DNA of 64,000 nt from Apus apus (Eukaryota > Chordata > Aves > Apodiformes > Apodidae): assembly GCF_020740795.1 (NCBI RefSeq), contig NC_067285.1, positions 18,581,241 to 18,645,240 of the forward strand. Direction: 5' to 3'. The notes below the pieces were generated by a model. It had not been told where the DNA came from. It saw only the letters and a program-made list of their open reading frames with translations, and made no database searches. Position numbers and translations under genes: made by a program. Below are positions 35,444 to 48,500 of this stretch, piece by piece; the stretch's first letter is position 1, and each line of letters begins with the position of its first letter.

Positions 35444-38400
35444 GGCATCATATGAGAGCCCAAGCAGCTAGAAGTCTAGTCAACCAGAGGTGTCACATGG
35501 CTGCTCTCAGTCCTTTGCAATGTATCACTCCACCACAGACAAGGTGAACTAGCCAGTACAACATTTGCTCCCCCTCCCTCCAATCCAGATTTCATGCAAT
35601 ACTTTGCATTTTACACAACAATTTGGATGAACTTCCATGGAAGTTTTCACAGAACCGCTGGCCCTGTCCTGTGCCTTGTTCCTTTGCAATTGAGAGATGG
35701 GTTTGCAGCAGCAAACTGACTCTCCCCACATTCTGGGAATACCACGTTTTACAAGAGTAAATTGTCATGCTGCAGTACAGCTGGTACTGCAGAGGTAGTT
35801 TCGATTCAAATGCAGACTTATCTCTGCATGGGGAGGGGTGAAGAGATAATAGATAAAACATTAAAACTTGTTATAGCCTAATGAGTTTGCCTGAACTACA
35901 CAGGCTTTCATTTTGTGGTCTGCAGAATACACTTGCTGAGGGCCAGGAAGGGGAAACAAGTGAAGCACAGCAGAAGAGAAGATAAGAATTTTTTTCTTCA
36001 GCAGTCACTGAAGTTTCAAAGCATATCTGCATTAACTCAAAAACTCATAGCACTGCAGAATTTGTTCATAAAATACTGGGGTGCAAAATGTGTACCTGCA
36101 TGGTTTTGTGTTGGAGCACTGGTGGGCAGTGCAGGGAAGGCCAGCTTGGATTTGGAGAGAGCTTGCAGACCAGATGTGAAGCAGACGGAACAAACTTAAA
36201 TTTGAACTTCCTCTTTCTCAAACCAGCTCTCTTCCTAGCTCAAAACCCTTCCCAAAAAAGGATCATTGGAGACCACAAAAGGTTTTGAAAAACATTTCAG
36301 TTTTGCATATCTTGGCAAAAAAATGGACACCATTAGTATACAAGCCACAGCAAACACCATTGCCTAACCTGTTCCCAAGCCCCTAGCAGATCAGAGTGCT
36401 TCAGCTAACTGAGAAGCAAAACATAGCTTTTTGCCTTTTTTCCATTCCAATAATCTGAGGAATTAGAACACTGAACTTCTAAAATGATGTGACTTGAAGT
36501 GATGTTTAAGAAGAGTAAGTCATCTAAAATTGGCATTCAGGAATGCCGGATAAAACAGGAAACACTAGAGAGAGAACTAGAAGTTTATGCCCAGCCTTTC
36601 AGAAAAAGCCAATTTGTAATTGTGCAAGGTTTTGCTGAATGTCAGGAATGGAAGATTAACAAACCGACAGATGGTGAGATTATCAGTGTTAGCTGGAGGA
36701 ACTGACACAAACACAGAAAAGCCAAGAACAGCTAAAAACCTAGTCTGAAAGATAGCAAATGTTCTTCTATGCAGAATAGTGCTAAATAATGCCTGAGAAG
36801 AAAGGAGCCAAATGAGGAACAGAAGCAAGTGTTGCAGAAAAGCAAGAAAACAGAAATGAAGCAATCAGAAACTGAGCTCAGTTGTGCAGATTTGCTGCAA
36901 AAATCAGTCCCAGCTCCTCCACCTGCTGCACACCTACCTGGGCTGGTTGACACAGCCCAGGACTTGGCTGCAAGGTCTGTGGCACAATCTGCTTAGGGAA
37001 TGGGGTGGACTGGAAAACTAGGGATGGATCTTCATTCTTTCCCTGTAGGTGAAATTGGAGAATAGGGTCAGAGAGATATGTGGAGAAGCTATCAAGACAG
37101 AATCAGAGAATCCCCCAGGTCTAAAAACTATGTTACAACCCCTTAATGAGGATTAATCAGATGAGTCCCAGGTAATCAGAGACTGCTCTTAGCAGTAAAG
37201 TGATTCCTGGGACTGAAATTTGCTGTACCAAATGTACTAAAGTGGCTGGTATTAATAAACTGACAAATGCAAACAAAATAATTTTTCTTTAATCTCATTC
37301 CATTAAGGAAAGGGCATGTGGTTTGAATTACGATCATATAAACCACTGACTTCAGGCACTTTTTAAAGGTTTGTAGTCTGCAAAACTAATTAGAAAATTT
37401 CTGCTGTCAAATATCAGAAGAAAAATATAATGGGAATAACAAGATAAATATTGCCTTTAAAAAAAAAAAGTCACAACTGGTTTCCTTTAAAATTTACAAA
37501 GGCATTTTAGGAGAAAAAAGATAAATGTAAAACAAACAAAATTATTACTGATGAAAATTTTAATCCCACAAACATGTATGTTATTAATTATCTTTCTGCA
37601 GAGATCACAGGCCCTCCTGTTTGGAACAAAACCAAACACACTCATGGAATCAGGACTCTAAGCAAATCCTTAACATCATTCCTACAGATATTGTCAGTCG
37701 CTTCAGCAGAAGCTTTAACACACAATATAGAGCACACACTGAAGTATTTAACACTGAGAGGTCAAAATCCATTTCTATTGCAGTCTTTTGTTAACAACAA
37801 AGTACTGCTGTTTCAAAATACAGCAGTAATTCCCAAATTAAAGGTACGTCTGAAATTCATTAGGAAAAATGCCTGTGTATGCAGGCAGGTCTGAACAAGG
37901 AGACAAGGTCTGATTTCTCTACTGATGACAGTGTGCATGTCATTTGGGATCAAAAATCCTATTGATTTCAATATTCCAACCCTGCCAAAAGACAATAGCC
38001 CCTCAGACATTTCAATGTGATGAATGGAAGCTGGATGTTTTGGAAATTGATGTTGACTGCAGAAGCAGCCAAGCAAATGTGGCTGAGACAGCTCCAATCA
38101 ACAGAAACCCTTCCAGATCCATGAGCGGGAGGAGGAACATGTTCTGCCAGCTTATTGTTTTAAAGATGGAGTTTGTGCACTCCTCACAGAAGGGATGCTA
38201 ATGAAACCTTGGACTAGTCTTTTTCCAGTCTAGCTGAGCATGACAAACACGAAACATCTCAGCAGAAAAAATACCTCTACCAGTTCTGAAAGTCTACTGA
38301 TTTTAAGGAAAACAAACAAAGAAACAACTACAAATGAAAACTTTCATGTTAGGAAGGCAAGACCAGGAAAGATGAAGAAAACAAGGAACTGGTGATGTAA

Positions 38401-41400
38401 ATAGAAATAAGTAAAAATTAAATGTTATTTAAACAACAATATTTTTACGTTGTTCAACATCAGATGTTTTGATGTGGGGTTAATTCCAGTGCCCTGATTC
38501 ACATTTTCCTTTGTGCCTTTCACAGCTTTACCATTTATTTTGGCATCAATGTAAAATTTTATAGTCACTAAATTCTCATACTTGCATCCAAAAATAATTT
38601 CCAGACTCATTGTTTCCACAGAATACTTCAGATATAATCACACAGTCCTTATGTTAACTATTTGAGTTACATAGTTTGTAAAGTCCCTGAGACTTTAAGT
38701 CATCAAGTATATTGGGGATTTCTGCTGTCGTTAGTACCAAAGTAAGCATGAATCTAAACTTGCATTCAGAGAAGATGATCTATAAGTCCAGACCCATGTA
38801 CACTTATTCCTGCTGCTTAAGACAAAAAAAACATCAATTGTCAATTTGAATAAAATCATACCTCAAATCTCATAGAGATTAATGTAAAATTCTTCTACTG
38901 GAATGCTTTCCAGATCTTGCTTTTAGTTAAACATTCACAACATGCTGTGTAGACATGTTGTTAGATTCTGTGCAACTAAACTAAATGCTCAAGGTTACAG
39001 TGGGAATCTACAGAAAAGCCAGGAAGAGAATCCAGCTCTCTCCTTTTCCAACATTATGGACCATTCATCATTTAATGCTGAGTCCTAGATGGAAAAGCCT
39101 CCAACAGGGGATTTTTATTAGCACATTTTGCCTTCTGCAAATTACTATGGTATGATCATAATGCCTTTGCACTTTTGTCTACCAACTGGTAGTGTTTAAA
39201 AAGTGCCTATTGCTCTTGAGTCTATAGCTGCATAAACAACAACAATAATAATTAATAACTTTTGCAATTATTTTCTGTCAAATGAAATCTCATCTTCAGC
39301 TTCAAATGGATACATTTGGATGCATGGATGCTTCACAATCAGTGACACAAAGGAGAGAAAAGCTCTAGTGCGAAATATCTTGTGTGAGCAAGAAGATGAT
39401 ATCCAGTGAATGGAATCCATCACACGCAGTGCAGGCCTCTTACAAGTTTAAATTGGACATCTAGGCTCCATTTCTCATAAGTGGAGGTTGAACAGACACA
39501 TCTGGGAGGTCTGAAATGCCTTTCTTCCTCCTTGAAAAATCAGTCTCAGGAGACAGTCCTCCCTGTAGGTGAGAGAGGAAGCCTTCCTGATCAGCTCAGC
39601 CTAGGCACTGAGTGCTGAGACAGCTGAAGAAAGATGACAGGACTCAGGCCCCCAGAAAGGAGGGTTTTAAAAAAAAAAAAAAAGTGGGGTAAACACTCAC
39701 ACAATAGCACTGGAACCAATAGTCTGACCAGCAAGGCCTGAAAGAAGAGTGGTAAATCAACAGTCATGAGAAGGGGCCATTTGTAATTTTACTCTGAGAA
39801 TTGCTGCTAGTTAGACGATCTTTGATTAATACCACTAAGGACAAGAATCCCTGTCCACCTAGAGCTAGTCATCCGCTCCCTAGTAGAAATGCCAGCAGGG
39901 AAACTATTTTTGCAGCCTCTGCCAAAGAATCAGATGCTTTTGCAGCCCTCTGTAGGGGCTGCAGTTTCTACACAATGGGACACCAAATCCAGGTGGATGC
40001 AAATGCCACGGGTCAGCCCAATCTTCCTCATAGCAACCTGACATCCATCAGGATGTGCCTCATCAGTGTAGCCAAAGAAAAAGATGCAGGGAGATCCTCT
40101 GTGCATCCATTCAAGCTCTCTTAGTGCCAGGTAACCAGTGTAAACCCCCGCCCTCTCCCCTATGCAAATTCTGTTATTCAGTGTCTTGCAAGGACATAAG
40201 AAAAATGGCTCTAATTGTGGCCAGGATTATCTTCCCACTTGTATTCATTGTGTGGCCTGTAGTTTCTAGATTATGGAAATGGCAAAAAAAATTCCCTATC
40301 AATTGTCTGTCTTCTAGGCTGAAGAATACCACTTAATCTCTTTTCATGGAAGAAGATATTCCACACTGCTTCACACCTCTACTCACTGTACTATCTCTAA
40401 TCTACTCTTATGACCTTTTTGAGGTTACAGCAATTACTATAAACACTATTCAGAATAGCTTTATGTGAGGACACAGTAGTATTCTTGTTCCTTTCCCCCC
40501 ATCTTTCCTTTGACTTTTTAACTGTTGAGTGTGAAGTAGACATTCTGGAAGCATGAGTCTAGGCTACCAGCACAGAGAGACAGACATCAAAGCTAACACA
40601 GCAATATGCTTCAGCAAAACATCTTGGAAAACCTTGCTCCTTTTAGGTCCCTGTCAAGACAGCCTCTCCAGGCTACCCCATGAGTGTGTGCTGCATTCAA
40701 GCAGAGTGGAGGCCTCAGAAACTCCTGATGCCATGTGTGAAATGTACCATTTGTTTTAGCTTATCCATTATTTCCTTAACTACTCCAATTCCCCATGCCT
40801 GATATTAATCCTAGCAACTACCACTAACAAAAGCCTGTTCCTTTTTCTGATGAATTTGCCATTCATTACCAAAGCCCCACCAAAAGGGAGCATTAAACTC
40901 ATGCCCATTAATTTGTGTTCAGTGTAAACTGTACCTCTGATGCAGGCTGAGTCCTGCAAATGCCTAAGTGTGGGGATAAAGGAACAAGTCAGACAAGGAA
41001 AGTTATGTGCAAGTACCTACAAACTTAGGCTGGCACCAGTGATTTCAGGGCTTGATGCTGAAACAGTAGTTCACTACAGAGTGCACTCCATCAACCCTTA
41101 GCTCATAAGTACAAGATGAAATTTATTGAGCATTTCTAGGTCCACATCTTAGTCCTGGAAGCGTTTGCAGACTTACGAGTATTTGGTCTAGATTGCACTG
41201 AACAGAATTCAATCCAAATGAATGCTTTTCTGTTGGCTGTTGCTGGGGTTTGGGTTACCCAGTTGAGACATGTGACATCCAAGTCATTTAATGGCTGAGA
41301 TGCCACCTCACCAAGGGAGTTTGGCCAGTGTGTGGTACAGTGGGGGGTGTGCTGAAGGTACCTCAATCTGGCAGCTAGCACTCTCTCTTTGGCACAGGAA

Positions 41401-41781
41401 GGTATCCAAGCATGGCAGTAGCAGTGCTGTTAAGAGCAAACCAGCTGCACCAAGTTGCTGTGTTCTAAGAGCTTCAGCAGCTCAGGTGGTGGTGTTTAGA
41501 GGTGTCTGCACCCCACTTTGCACCACAGAGAGACACTACTGACAGCTGGAGTCCTATGGGTTCATGAGAGCTAAGCCCACACACTGGCAAGATTTCCCCT
41601 AAAAGTTCTTGCATATCTATCATATTGCTAATCATTTTATCCCCAGCATGATCCATTTGCCTTGAAGTCAGAAGTACCTTCCATTTGTGGAGTTAATTCA
41701 CAGTCTTAACAACACTAGAAGGCAGGTTTTTGTGGTCAAATATATTGCCACATTAATAACTTCAGAATATTAAATGAAGTA

Positions 41782-41800
41782 CAAAAAGAAAAGAAAAGAA
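41782..41800. repeat. (AAAAG)n short microsatellite
   Basis: About four units of AAAAG/AAAGA. It is a simple repeat without gene association. Confidence 0.75.
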
Positions 41801-44647
41801 TAAATTAACAGAAGAAGCCTGCATGGCACACTAGAGAATTAAAGTGCCATTTTATTACACACACCTTAGAGTTAAAGTTTTAATTTTCTTTTAAAAGATA
41901 GCAATCTATCATTTTCATCCTCCATGTTCAAAAACACTTGGAGAGGGTGGTTTGTTCTTTTTTAGGGTTCTGTAATCTACAGAACAAAGCAAACTGTAGT
42001 AAAGTGATAATCACCAAATCCCTGACATTTCATAGTGATAACAATTATTATTTTATTCATTATTGCTCTAATAAGGGACTTTCTTCCAAGGATCTTGTTG
42101 TACTTTAAATTCTTAGTCTCTTGTGAGCTGTTATGTGGTCATACTTTACAAAGAGGCTACAAAGGAGGACACTGAGGCAGAGAGGGGCTACTGGCCTTAA
42201 TCTCACAGGAGCTGACTTTGAAACAGTTGTCAGGCTCAGCTCAGAGCTCTAGCTGTAGGTCAGAGGCAGCTCCAGGAATAATAATTCCCAGCCTTCTGCT
42301 TGGGACATGCCTCCCTGTCCAGATGTATGGCTGCATACATTCATACAGTACAAATACAGTAAGTGTTGCCACTTGTGGGTTTTACTGGCTCTTCTCAGCC
42401 GTCACTGAGGAGCTTTTAAAAGTGGAAAGGCATTCAGAGGCATCTTTTTCTTTTATAAGCTGCAGACACTTGCCTGTTAGCGAAGAAGGTCACCAAACAG
42501 GCATAGAGATCTTGGTGGATATCAGTGCAGCACAGTTTCCAAATGGCTCCCTGATCCAACAGCTCTCCCCACTGCCTTATATTGCAGACCAGCAGAGCTA
42601 TATTCAGAGACAGATGGGTTATGTTCCCAAGAGCCTCTGATAGAGTAAGTTCAGAGTGTGTTGTCATGACGGACGTGCACACATGTGCCCTAGCAGAATA
42701 GAGGTCAGCCATCATTCATGAATATGTGGAGACCACTTACAGTCCAGTTACAGCATATGCTAGTAACATGCATTCCCAACCCACCCTGCTTTCTCCCCAG
42801 TAAGCTGCTACATTTTTAATAACTCCATTAGCTCTTACAATTGACAGCTTCAAGTCCCTACAATGAGCTCCAATGTGGAAACACCGTGCAGCTTTCAATC
42901 ACAAGCCCAATGGCTAAAGATTTTGAGATGAGATTTCAGTTCCAGAAGGGGAAGCCTGCCCAGTCAACCCTACACCTTTAATATAATTATTAATTATTTA
43001 TAAACAACTATAAATGCACCTAGTTCCTGCAGGATGATTTGTCTTTGAAAATGGCCTTGCTGAAATCACAGGTAGGTGTCTGGCTTTTTCCCTTTCAGTG
43101 CACTCACACCTAAGGAAAAGTTGCTGGCTGTAATGCTTCTGTTGAGCATCAAAAGATCCAGTGCTTAATGCAGAGACATCAGCTTACCCCCAAAACATAT
43201 AATTTTTTATGTTTCTTTTAGCACAAGAAATGACTCATCTAAAGAGAGGACAGTGCAGTTAAATGATTTGTATGTACAGCAATCAGACCTCAGTCCTCTA
43301 AAAACTCCTTAAGGTCACATTCACAGCTGCAGAAGAAAAACCTGAACCTTTGCAACACCAGTCAGACTCAAAGTGCCAAGGAAATAGAAATAATATGAAG
43401 CATCTGTTCTCCTGAGGTCTTGTGTTTTTAAGAGATGCCGCCAGCCCCACCAGCAATGAAAGATGTGCTCTGCTATGAAAGAAAATGATGTTTCTCTAAG
43501 TGCCATGTGATTTAGTCTGGGAGTAGAAAGTCACCCAAGGTGCTTAATTGAAACATCACTGACAATTTGAATTTTGTAATCAAAAGTTGGCTCAGCTTTA
43601 GTGGAAATGCCCAGCCATGGAGAGACACATGCTGGTCCTATCTCAGGAATAAAAAGAGGTAAAATCATACTTCTGTCACTGAAGGAAGCCATGCACACAG
43701 TTTGAACACCAATTTAAATCAATTTAGAAAACAATTTTGTTAAAACAAATCCATCCCTTAGTATACTTACTTTGATTTTTAGCTTGACAGCACTATTTTG
43801 GCTAAGAAACTGACTGAAGAAAGTGCAAAACAGGTCACTGAAGCTGCAGTTACACATGGTGTGCTGAGTGCTGTCAAGCCAGTCAGGAGGTTAGTGACCA
43901 GCAATTTTCTAGCTTAAACTTACTGCCCTATCTTCCCAATTTGAATCTTACTGACCCCTTGGGATTCTCCAGCCTGACTCTTCAGAAACAGCACAGACTG
44001 AAAGTCCTCCCTTTAAGAATTTAAAGCTAAACTTCACCTTTCTGATGGAACTGGGTGAGGGAGAAACCAGACATAATTAGGCTGGTAGACCAGAGAGGAC
44101 AATAAGACCCTGGGTAAGTAGTAATATGTGGTAACCCATACGCCGTAGGAACTCAGACTTCAGTTTGAACCCTAAGTTATACTGCTTAGAACTTTGAGCA
44201 TTGTTTGACTTGGTTCAATCATTCATGACCAATATCATGTAGCACACTAAACATGCAGTGAGATGTGCTCCTGTGGCAAACCAGGTGTCAGGAAGAAAAG
44301 AACAGTTTCCCACACTAGGGTACAAATTTATAACCACCACTACATATCATCTGACCCATGCTAACTAGCCATGGGCTCATTGTTGCAGCTTTCTGCAAAT
44401 ATGATGTAAAATGTGCTGGCTTAAATTCCAGTGAAATGAGTGATGTTAAGCTCATTCAAGTTAAGTCATGCTGACCTGTATGGACATATTCTTATTGCTT
44501 GAGTCTTGTCAGCAAACTTAACTATAAATGCCAGTAGAGGCTGGAATGCTCTAGGTTCAGTTTCAGCTAACAGACTCATCCACATGTTGATTTTGGTGAA
44601 CCATTTAATTTGAGCTTTTGGAAGGGACTAGTATGTTCCCAGAGGTG

Positions 44648-44701
44648 GAGAGAGATATTTGTTGATAGCGAAAGGAAATCAAGCGAGAGAGAGATATTTG
44701 T
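44648..44701. repeat. 15-bp direct repeat pair
   Basis: GAGAGAGATATTTGT occurs at 44648-44662 and again at 44687-44701, 39 nt apart start to start. It is most likely a local duplication with a diverged spacer. Confidence 0.8.
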
Positions 44702-45536
44702 GTGGCAAGCTGTGGCTAGTTTGAAGCGATAAGAGAGCTTTCTAATTTTAACCTTAAACAACAGTTGCCTTTGGAGTAAGAAATGTGTCTAAACTGCTCA
44801 TTTTCATGCTGTGGCACTGTTAGCTGCAGCAAAGAACAGCACGGAACTCTGACTACATGAAGCTTGGGGGTAGTTATGTCCCTGTTTCTATTATGTTCCT
44901 TTCTTGATGGTGCCCTTCCCAACTAGGATATGGCCCAGCAATGAGCTGCACTTCCAGACTAGGGAAATGGTCCTCCATCACACCACACATATCTATGGGT
45001 GCAGCTGGATAGCCCTGTCATACTGCCAGGATACAATTCTAGTACTGTTTTCAGTTCATGTTAGGCTTATCTCCACTATTTGCAGAGGAGCAAGGAGATA
45101 GCATCCTTCCTTTACCTGTCTGCTTCTCTCCAGCTTCTACTCTCAGTTTCTGATGGGATAACATGTGCTCTTGCTTTTTCCCACTTGGGAGGAAACAAAT
45201 TGGTTACCTATGACTTCTCGACAGGAGTATTTGGACAAATACATTTCAACTCATTGACAATACGCTTTTGTAGGTTACCATTCACAGTTATACTTCAGCA
45301 CAACAAATTAATGACAAACTCCCATAAACATCAAGGAGACTCATACAAAAGCATTACCAAAACTATCTCACTGATATAAACCTTCAAGAAACCTCTGCTG
45401 TAGATAAATGTTGTGGCAAAAACTCCATGCACTGAAGTATTTTCTCTACAAGATCACAAGTTAAGGAAATGGGTTATGAATCACATCAGTCAAGAAACCC
45501 ATCCACTAAAAGTCTCTAACCAGTCAGCTAGATAGG

Positions 45537-45561
45537 AAAAAAAAAAAAAAAAAAAAAAAAA
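45537..45561. repeat. A25 homopolymer
   Basis: This is the longest pure homopolymer in the window. No gene-like sequence precedes it and no polyadenylation hexamer lies close upstream, so a processed-retrocopy origin is not supported. Confidence 0.85.
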
Positions 45562-48500
45562 GCATAAACACAGCTAGATGGAGGTGGGGGGGTCGATTTT
45601 TACAATCATACAGAGCTGGAGAGAGTCCTGGGACCACTGAGGGAAGTTGTGACACTCAGTATCCAGTCTATCTCCTGGATTATCTGAACACCGAGAGCAG
45701 ACCAGGGTGCCCTGATGATGCAACTTCTTTCCTGCACTTACTGAATTGCTTTGGTTTTGAGGAAGTCTATGACACTAGAAATGCTTTGTTTAGCTATATT
45801 AGTGTGTGTTCAGCCCACAACTGGCTTGATGACTTCATAAGGGAAAATGCTTTGTGAAGACACACTTTTGAGTTGGGGCAAATTGGAGTAGTGTGTGAGG
45901 CAAGACTCCCTGCATCAGGGTCCCAGGGCAGGGGCTCCAGGTAAGGCACTTCCAGCTTTCCACTGCCTGGGCTATGGGGCTGATGCTCTGCAATCAAGTC
46001 ACTCATTGCTCTCTTGAACTTAGACCTTGCAGGCAGTGCCAAAGCAAGCAATCAGACCTCACCCCTTGATCTTCATGCTCGCACTACAAACTCTCATTTT
46101 CTAAAACAATGTGAGCACTTAGGAGAGAATGATCCAATGAAAATGACTCTTTGTAAGTGGCACTAAATCTCTTTGGCACTTTCAAAGTAATATCTTGACC
46201 TCTGCTTGAGCAGTATGGCTGGCACATGCTTTTATCCAGCTGCTGACAGCCTATTTGCAGAGCACAGCTCTTCAGGCTCCTAGAAAACATTAATTTCTAG
46301 GCTAGACAAAGCCAAAACTGACCAGCTCTGAGCAGCAGTCTGGGCAAGAAACTCTGCAAGCTCCCTGCCACCAACATTCCATGCCTTCTATAGCTCAGAA
46401 AGGAGAAAGTGATGGTAAGACTAGTCCTCTCCAGCATCCTTCAGCACAAAGATCCCCAGATTATGTAGAACTCATTTATTTCAGTCTCTGCAAATCAGAA
46501 TGAGTTCAGGAGCTGAAGCACATCAGAAGGTGACAGAAAGACTCACCTCTAAATCTTCCCCATCAGGGGTTTTGGAAGGGAAATGCCAGATGCAACTATT
46601 GTATTGTGGTGGGAGAAGACTTTGAGGAATATGGTCTTTAGATCTATGTAGGGAAGGGCAGACCCTACCCTTGACCTACCGGGGAAAAAAAAAAAAAAGT
46701 TTTGTTGAACACTAACAGATTAGACATTTCTGCTGTAATACCATGGAGTTCAAGAGAGATTGTATGTGTGCTCAGAGGAATGAGCAAATCTTTGTAAATG
46801 CTGGTAGACTGTAAATAAATAAATGAAGTATTAATAACCACTGCCATCAAACTCTGGGAGAAATCTGTCTTTGTATTATTTGGATGAGGCTCTGCCATTA
46901 GTACAACCTTGCCATTTTTAGAAATTATTAGAGTTTTATAGCAGGTCTGAAACTCTATGCCAACGAGACTGTGATTTTAATGCATATTAATGGGACAAAT
47001 GGGGGAGGGGAAAGGAAGTCTGTGCAATTCCCTTATAGAGCAGAATGCTAAATAAGAAGATTCCAGCTGTGCAACAGGAAAGTTAAAATGGTTTGTTTGG
47101 ATCATTAATATTGCAATGAAAACTAATTAAACCTAGAGATACAAGGAGGAGCTCATCAGAGATTTGAAGAGGCAGCACAGCACTCAGCAGCCTCCAGTTT
47201 TTAGCAGTTTCTTTTATCACACCAAGTGGGATACCAGGACTTAACTGAACAGAGAGAGGATAGTCTGAGGAGCCACGGGGATATAGATACCCAGTCCAAG
47301 GGATGCAACTGGAGGATGTACTTGACAGCTTCAGGCCTTCTTTGGGAAAGTGAGTATGTGAGTTTCGTAGTTTAGTAGACTGAGCTAAGCCCTTTGACTT
47401 GGCTCTGCTTAGACTAAGATCACTGTGCTCTCTAATTCCATCTTCAGCTGCAGCTTTGCCTTCTACAAGGTTATGACTCTGTCCCCTCGTCTAACCTGAT
47501 GTTGGAAACTTGTGGCTTTACCTTAAATTTCTTTAGGTAATTAAGGAATAGGTCGATGTAGCCCTGTACCACTGGGCTTTTGTGTAGATGTGTGAGCAGG
47601 GTTTCTGTGGGATGTAGGGAGGCCATGGGGGAGGCAAAGAGTATCAGAGAAAAGTGAAACTGCTGATATTCACAGAATTCTGTGCAGGCACTGAAGAGAT
47701 GACAAGTGCCTCCTATCTGTTTAGCACTGTGTAATGACACAAGCTGAAATGCTTTACTGAAAGGCTCCCAGGCAGAACCCAGACCTACATACTATAGGCA
47801 GAAAACAGCCCTAGAGGCTGGAGGAGTGGCACTTCTGTGAAGACCTCTCCCTCCTGGCATCTCAGGAGTGGAAGGTGGCATTTAAGGATACTTCTCACCA
47901 AAGGGGCATGATTTTGATTTTCTGTGGCAAATACGTGCATATTTAGATGTGATCTCTTCCTCAGTCATCATCCTCCAAACTCTTGCTTTGCTGAACTCAT
48001 GAAGAGACTTGGTACCCACAGGTAAGTTTGGGTTACAGCAAGTCCACAGAGATAATAAGAGCCCAAATGAGGCAAAAGGGTACTTCAGATTGCCCTGGAC
48101 TACACAAGTTCCAACCTGAGTTTAGATGTGTGGATGTTTATAAACAAACCCTGCAAAATTCACACCAAGAAACCTCAGGTGATGTTATCTACTCTGTTCT
48201 CACTTTTTCCCATTGGTGCTTTGTGATGATGGCCCTTCTGTCTCTTAACAGACTGCAATTCTGAGAACCTACATTCCACTTTCTATTTTCCTCTCGCTGA
48301 TGCTCCCCCTCAACAGCATAGTTTTGGAATGACAAATATCTGCCCAGGCTTGAGTGACTGCAGTAACCTCACATTGCCTTCTCTGGTGCAGCTTGCATAG
48401 TACAAATTCACATAGCTCAAAGTCAGCTCTTGAATACTTCACATGCTGATTCTGCTCCTTCTTCCCTAGACATCAACACATCTGAGCAACCCTGTATTGC

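Noticed and set aside
40055-40336. Hydrophobic frame with VARIIFPLVFIVWPVV, resembling the last membrane segment of a Cys-loop receptor
   Set aside because: The resemblance is confined to one short hydrophobic stretch. There is no matching neighbouring exon, no clear donor, and no such gene is expected at this locus.
42218-42640. 140-codon plus-strand open frame
   Set aside because: No domain, no splice support, and the length is within chance expectation for a window of this size.
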